NCBI GenBank assembly: GCA_019633425.1
Contig: WSUB01000049.1
Span: 177,499-241,498 of the forward strand
Length of the DNA stretch: 64,000 bases
Source of the DNA: Tulasnella sp. 424
Lineage: Eukaryota > Basidiomycota > Agaricomycetes > Cantharellales > Tulasnellaceae
Direction: 5' to 3'
Positions 60,181 to 64,000 of this stretch are shown piece by piece. How positions within the stretch are numbered: position 1 is the first letter of the stretch; each line of letters starts with the position of its first letter. The translations under genes were made by a program, and so were the position numbers. Below the pieces are notes generated by a model, which did not search any database, was not told the origin of the DNA, and saw nothing but the letters and a program-made list of their open reading frames with translations.

Positions 60181-60554
60181 AGCCATCTAGGTGTCGATCC
60201 TTTATTTGATTTGTCGTTCAGGCCTGTTCTTTGTCGCTCTTTTCGAGTATTTATCTGTTTGTCACTTCATATCTTTCCTTTCCTTGTTTTCCGTCCTGTT
60301 TTCTCAATCTAACCCGAGTATTGGTCTCTATGGACATTCGCTACAATAATCACTGACTTCAAGACAGAGAGTGGATGCATAAGGCCGACCAAACGGAGCT
60401 CAAGCCTTACTCGGGGTGTGAGACCGCGGCCGAGACTGACCACGTTGGCTTGAGCGATTCACACATGGACAGCTCCACGGCTCCCACCGCAGCCAGGTGT
60501 CAGAACTAAGGCCTCACATCTCGCCCCGGTAAGGCCAGTGCAGCCTGAGCAGCC
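60181..60554. other. SEC7 3' UTR and F-box gene 5' region
   Basis: Pyrimidine-rich after the SEC7 stop, then a mixed stretch up to the next ATG. No gene was seen. Confidence 0.5.
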
Positions 60555-61580
60555 ATGCAAAATGTATGTCCAACACGCACGAACACCACTACGTTGACAA
60601 AAATGCCTGACAGCCCTTGCAAGGCCGCCCATCCACAAGCGGTCTTTCCTCCAGAACTCCTTCTCTACATTGTCGAGCAACTCGACTACCACCCCGACTC
60701 GCACCCGTACCGACTTGCGGGAGAAGCAATCACTTGCTTACTCAGCCTCAGTCGCGTCAACCATGCCTTCTTCGACTGGGCGACAGCCATACTGCAGCGC
60801 CGCGTCAGCTTGAACAACACCAACATAAGCAGCTTTCGAGCAGCATTGACGGCAGGTCGTCGTGGAGGATCCACACAGGCGACACGCTGGCTTCATATCC
60901 AGCTCCGAGCCCCTATCTTGTCAGGTACCTTTGACACGCAGACAGCATTCGACGAGCAGCAGCATCAAGCTCTCATCCGAGAAATAATCAACATCCTTCA
61001 CACCATTCGGTCTACCGTACGGAGCGTCTTCCTCGAGTTGAATGTGACGGAAAAAGACCTACAATGCATGGTCAACTTTCGCCAACCTGCATCCCTGTTA
61101 GCAGCCATTGGTGGCCTGTCAAACGTCGAAGAGTTCTTCTTCGCACCAACCCCGGGAACTTTCATTGAAACCATGCCCCTGCCATCCCCGAAATCCCCCC
61201 TTCGTCGACTTGGGTTGTTGCACGCGAGGACCGGAGAAGGGGAGTTCGGGTTGCTGCCATACCGACTGCGCGACCTGGATCATTTGATCCTGGTTAGCCC
61301 AGTGGAGCGACCACAGGCTCAAAGAAGCCCAATACACCAACGACTTCTTGGAGTTCTCGCACTCTTTATGGCTCCAGCGTTGGTGAAGCGGATTACGATT
61401 GTAGGGCTGCTTGCCTCTCGCTTCCCAGCAGCCGTGCTTCCGAACGGAGAGGTTCTTAACGTGACCGGAACGGATACCCTGACGGCATGGGGTCTCCTGC
61501 AAGGAGACAGGGATGGCTCGCTCAAGGTCTTACTCTCGGAACGAGCTTCGGTTTGTCAGGTTTGGATGGAATTGGCATGA
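60555..61580 (+). CDS. F-box-like protein
   Basis: Single exon of 341 residues from the ATG at 60555, or 325 from the ATG at 60603, which sits nearer the domain. The N-terminal AVFPPELLLYIVEQLDYHPD, followed by ACLLSLSRVNHAFFDWATAI-like sequence, matches the F-box pattern of fungal proteins, where it would bind Skp1 in an SCF ubiquitin ligase. The rest (LSNVEEFFFAPTPGT, RRLGLLHARTGEGEF, LRDLDHLILVSPVE) suggests loose leucine-rich repeats of the usual fungal type. The substrate is unknown. It ends shortly before a convergent gene. Confidence 0.7.
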   Translation: MQNVCPTRTNTTTLTKMPDSPCKAAHPQAVFPPELLLYIVEQLDYHPDSHPYRLAGEAITCLLSLSRVNHAFFDWATAILQRRVSLNNTNISSFRAALTAGRRGGSTQATRWLHIQLRAPILSGTFDTQTAFDEQQHQALIREIINILHTIRSTVRSVFLELNVTEKDLQCMVNFRQPASLLAAIGGLSNVEEFFFAPTPGTFIETMPLPSPKSPLRRLGLLHARTGEGEFGLLPYRLRDLDHLILVSPVERPQAQRSPIHQRLLGVLALFMAPALVKRITIVGLLASRFPAAVLPNGEVLNVTGTDTLTAWGLLQGDRDGSLKVLLSERASVCQVWMELA

Positions 61581-61717
61581 GTATGGATATGTTATCTGGA
61601 TTGTATCATCGTTTGACATTTCGCATCACTCTTGTATCATAAAGCATGTTTTCTGTTGTACTGTATATGTTCAGCTACAGAGGCAGATGGTCAAGTTTAC
61701 GACTCACACAAAGGCCT

Positions 61718-62600
61718 ACGTCTGAGCCACTGTCCAGTCCGCATCTCCCTTCACGCCCACCGAAATTTCGAGCTCGATGTCCCAACTGTCTGCTTCGCAC
61801 CATCGGTCCTGCAAGAATCCATCGTACCAAAGCACCTGGATCTCGTGTTCGGCGGAGTGCAGGTATCGGTACCCGCTTACCATCGGCGCAGGCCCAAGGT
61901 ATTCGTTTCTATTAACGAGCGCATATAATAAGTCAAAAGTGTCTCACAAGGGCGTGAGGGCCTCAACCACGTACTTCTTTTCGATGATACCCGTCTCTCC
62001 CGCCACATAATTTATACCGTAGCCTCCGCCATTGACCCAACCGTCCATTTCGCTACCGTCTGCTTTGTCCACCCGTCCTCTCCTAATTTGATCTTTCTTT
62101 AAAGCTTCGTCTCGAATAGCTTGACTCATCCGCTCCTGATAGTATTTGTATACGACGGCATTCAACTCGTCACCAACCCGGACTTCTACCGTGTCATACT
62201 CTTTGCTTCTACACTTGAGTCAGTGGAGTCAGCATTGAGGGACGTAATTTCGCTCAGCAGAGGCAATTCCGCTCGCCTGTACCCTCTTGGGAGAGATATT
62301 TTCCGCTTGGTGCCTTTTCCCGCCTGTGGGATGATAACACGTTTGGAGCCGGGGGATTTGTCGATAGCCCAGGACTGGAACAATAATTGAGACCTGAGGG
62401 AGTCACGACTAGCGCCTTTGGTACCCTCGAGTTCCTTCATCCTTTCGGGAGAAATTGCAGGTGGTTCTGCTTTCGCCTTCATCTTTTTCGGAGGCATCGT
62501 GAATGGGTCGAACTGCTTGTTGCTTCTCTGTGCGGTTTTTGGCAACTTCCGGACTCTGGGATGGCCACCACCAGCTATATCTTTTACGGCTGATGACTGT
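61718..62600 (-). CDS. Hypothetical protein, minus strand
   Basis: Not recognised. The open 5' part (from about 62590) reads GGGHPRVRKLPKTAQRS, then MPPKKMKAKAEPPAISPERM, a basic, nuclear-looking segment. Then VRVGDELNAVVYKYYQERMS and GWVNGGGYGINYVAGETGI. After an intron (GTGAGA donor at 61947, TAATAG acceptor near 61908) it continues NEYLGPAPMVSGYRYLHSAE, HEIQVLWYDGFLQDRWCEAD and ISVGVKGDADWTVAQT, ending at 61718. The splice joining the first and second parts near 62190 is unresolved. The composition is protein-like throughout and conserved aromatic residues are frequent. Confidence 0.55.
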
Positions 62601-62839
62601 CAATGTCGTCTTTGAACTAGCGGAGATAGAGAAATCAGGGATAATAGGTCGCGAAAAGCCGACGCGCTAGAGCAAAGCCTTCCAAACATCTCATCCCGGC
62701 CACAAGCGCAACGCAGAAAGAATCAATCATCAGGGGTATACATATGTACAAAATTGACAACAACACTAGCAGAACGAAATCCAATTAAACCCTTAGCTGA
62801 AACTCCTTGGCCATTAGGTCCTTGCTGCAGTACGCAGTC

Positions 62840-64000
62840 TTACAAAGTTTCATAACTTCCCCGAAAGTTCCTCTCTCTTCTCTTCAAACCGAATCTCGTT
62901 TCCTCCCCGACCGAGGTGACTCCTAATACAAGTCGCCCAGCTCGTCCGTCTGTGTCTAATACCATATTCAGCGAGTCATTGGCGATGGACCGTTGTGGGT
63001 CCTTCCCGTCTTTACCACCGAAGATCGCCGCGACGAGAGGCAGCGGGTTCGTCAGCCAAAGTTGACCAAGGACCAGCGCCGTCTCTTCGTTTGCCCTATT
63101 TGACCTCTCCGATGGCGGGGGATGCCCTTCCATTCCATCCTCCTTGGGCGACGCCATCGTCGACACGGTGTAGGATTTCGACGAAACCGAGCTGACGAAG
63201 ATGAACATTGCGAACAAGGCGTATGCGTACAATATCCCCGAAACGCACAGGACAGGCGCCACGGGATAAAGGCCGAATACACCTTGCTTTACGAGGGTTG
63301 CTTGGGATGCCCCGACAGGTTGAACGACGCCCCCCAACATTCCCAAGGCGATCCTAGGTAGATTTGCATTGATCAACAACGTTGGATCGACGGAAGCGTC
63401 TCCCATAATAAGGCCGGTAATGTCGGAGATGAGTCGATTCGTGCCGTATTGTGAGATGAGAGGACCCCACAGGGTGGCCGTTAGGTTGGGTGGTAGATAG
63501 GCTTCATCTACGAGCTTGTACTCGTTCTCCGCTGGATCGTAGGTTAGAGTCCCGTTGAGGAACTCGACTTGACACGTTGCGTAGAGATGGGATCCAACAT
63601 CGACAACCGATTTTGGAGGTGTGAGGTAGACGACGCTATCTTGGTTCAATTGGAGCTGCAGGCCAAGTGTCACTGGTCCCTGCGGGAGGGTAAGATTTGA
63701 TGGGAAGTACTGATATGTGTTGTCGATAAATCCACCAGTTTGGCCATCAACGACGCCAAAGATTCTGTTTGGGAAGCAAATGGTGAAGTTGCATGGTGGT
63801 GGGGAGCTGCTTGTAAAGTCCCACTTCAGCGGGAGATATGGTGCCCCCGCTGGCGTGCAGTCTGTTACACCACCGAACGAGTCCTGAGTACAAGCCCCAG
63901 TCAAAATCTTGCATTCCGACCTAACGGCGAGAGTAGATGCTGTAAACGCGTGGGACATCGACGTGCGTGAATTGAGAGCTGGAACTCCGGCAGGAACCAT
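62840..64000 (-). CDS. Membrane protein with extracellular domain, 3' part
   Basis: One open frame of 386 residues that is still open at the window edge; the Met at 64000 may not be the start. The first 240 residues look extracellular: Cys at several places, many N-glycosylation sites (CNFT, SNLT, LNGT, PNLT), Pro-rich turns. A transmembrane helix follows around PVLCVSGILYAYALFAMFIF, then a charged cytosolic tail (ASPKEDGMEGHPPPSERSNR) with LGQLWLTNPLPLVAAIFG near its end. I do not recognise the family. The layout is common for fungal surface proteins. Confidence 0.65.
   Translation of the reverse strand: MVPAGVPALNSRTSMSHAFTASTLAVRSECKILTGACTQDSFGGVTDCTPAGAPYLPLKWDFTSSSPPPCNFTICFPNRIFGVVDGQTGGFIDNTYQYFPSNLTLPQGPVTLGLQLQLNQDSVVYLTPPKSVVDVGSHLYATCQVEFLNGTLTYDPAENEYKLVDEAYLPPNLTATLWGPLISQYGTNRLISDITGLIMGDASVDPTLLINANLPRIALGMLGGVVQPVGASQATLVKQGVFGLYPVAPVLCVSGILYAYALFAMFIFVSSVSSKSYTVSTMASPKEDGMEGHPPPSERSNRANEETALVLGQLWLTNPLPLVAAIFGGKDGKDPQRSIANDSLNMVLDTDGRAGRLVLGVTSVGEETRFGLKRRERNFRGSYETL

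Overview
The window looks like nuclear DNA of a filamentous basidiomycete, probably an Agaricomycete. Genes have many short introns (about 45-75 nt, GT..AG), base composition is near 50% GC, and the recognisable proteins are fungal: an RTA1-family membrane protein, a Sec7 ARF-GEF, an ARF-independent GST, a pinin-domain protein, and an Agaricomycete-type family of membrane proteins with a WW-like domain. I saw no rRNA, tRNA or CRISPR array, and no autonomous transposon.

Layout. 1-2578: 3' part of a glutathione S-transferase gene, then an NAD(H) kinase gene whose reconstructed exons keep frame. 2664-36300: a repeat-rich paralogue array. A multi-exon gene for a WW-like/multi-pass membrane protein (called WW-A to WW-F here, all on the minus strand) alternates with copies of a plus-strand pinin/SDK/memA-domain gene (P1-P4). 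WW-A, B, D, E and F look largely codable; WW-C has lost an internal segment, and two more WW copies survive only as 3' fragments. Of the pinin copies only P3 (29175-30286) is clean; P1 and P2 carry stops or frameshifts and P4 is a faint relic. 36480-37090 is an orphan copy of the DNA that flanks the RTA1 genes. 37820-39827: an intact five-exon FAD-dependent amine-oxidase-like gene, minus strand. 40060-48400: three tandem seven-exon RTA1-like genes with duplicated upstream and downstream DNA. 48617-50700: WW-G, the most distant WW relative. 53015-60180: a long SEC7 gene. 60555-61580: an F-box-like protein. 61718-62600: an unrecognised small protein, minus strand. 62840-64000: the 3' part of a glycosylated membrane-protein gene that runs off the window.

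How it fits together. The right third (SEC7 onward) and the left 2.6 kb are ordinary single-copy genes. The middle 46 kb has grown by repeated segmental duplication: [WW-B + P1] resembles [WW-D + P2], and [P2 + WW fragment + WW-E] resembles [P3 + WW fragment + WW-F]. The copies have since diverged by deletion, a small inversion, a short insertion with an 8-bp direct repeat, local tandem duplication and growth of an internal 144-bp repeat. The WW-like proteins have no known biochemical role; RTA1-type proteins are membrane proteins linked to lipid export and stress or drug tolerance. Exon limits given to the base were worked out by hand by matching splice signals and reading phase; WW-gene starts are mostly unresolved.
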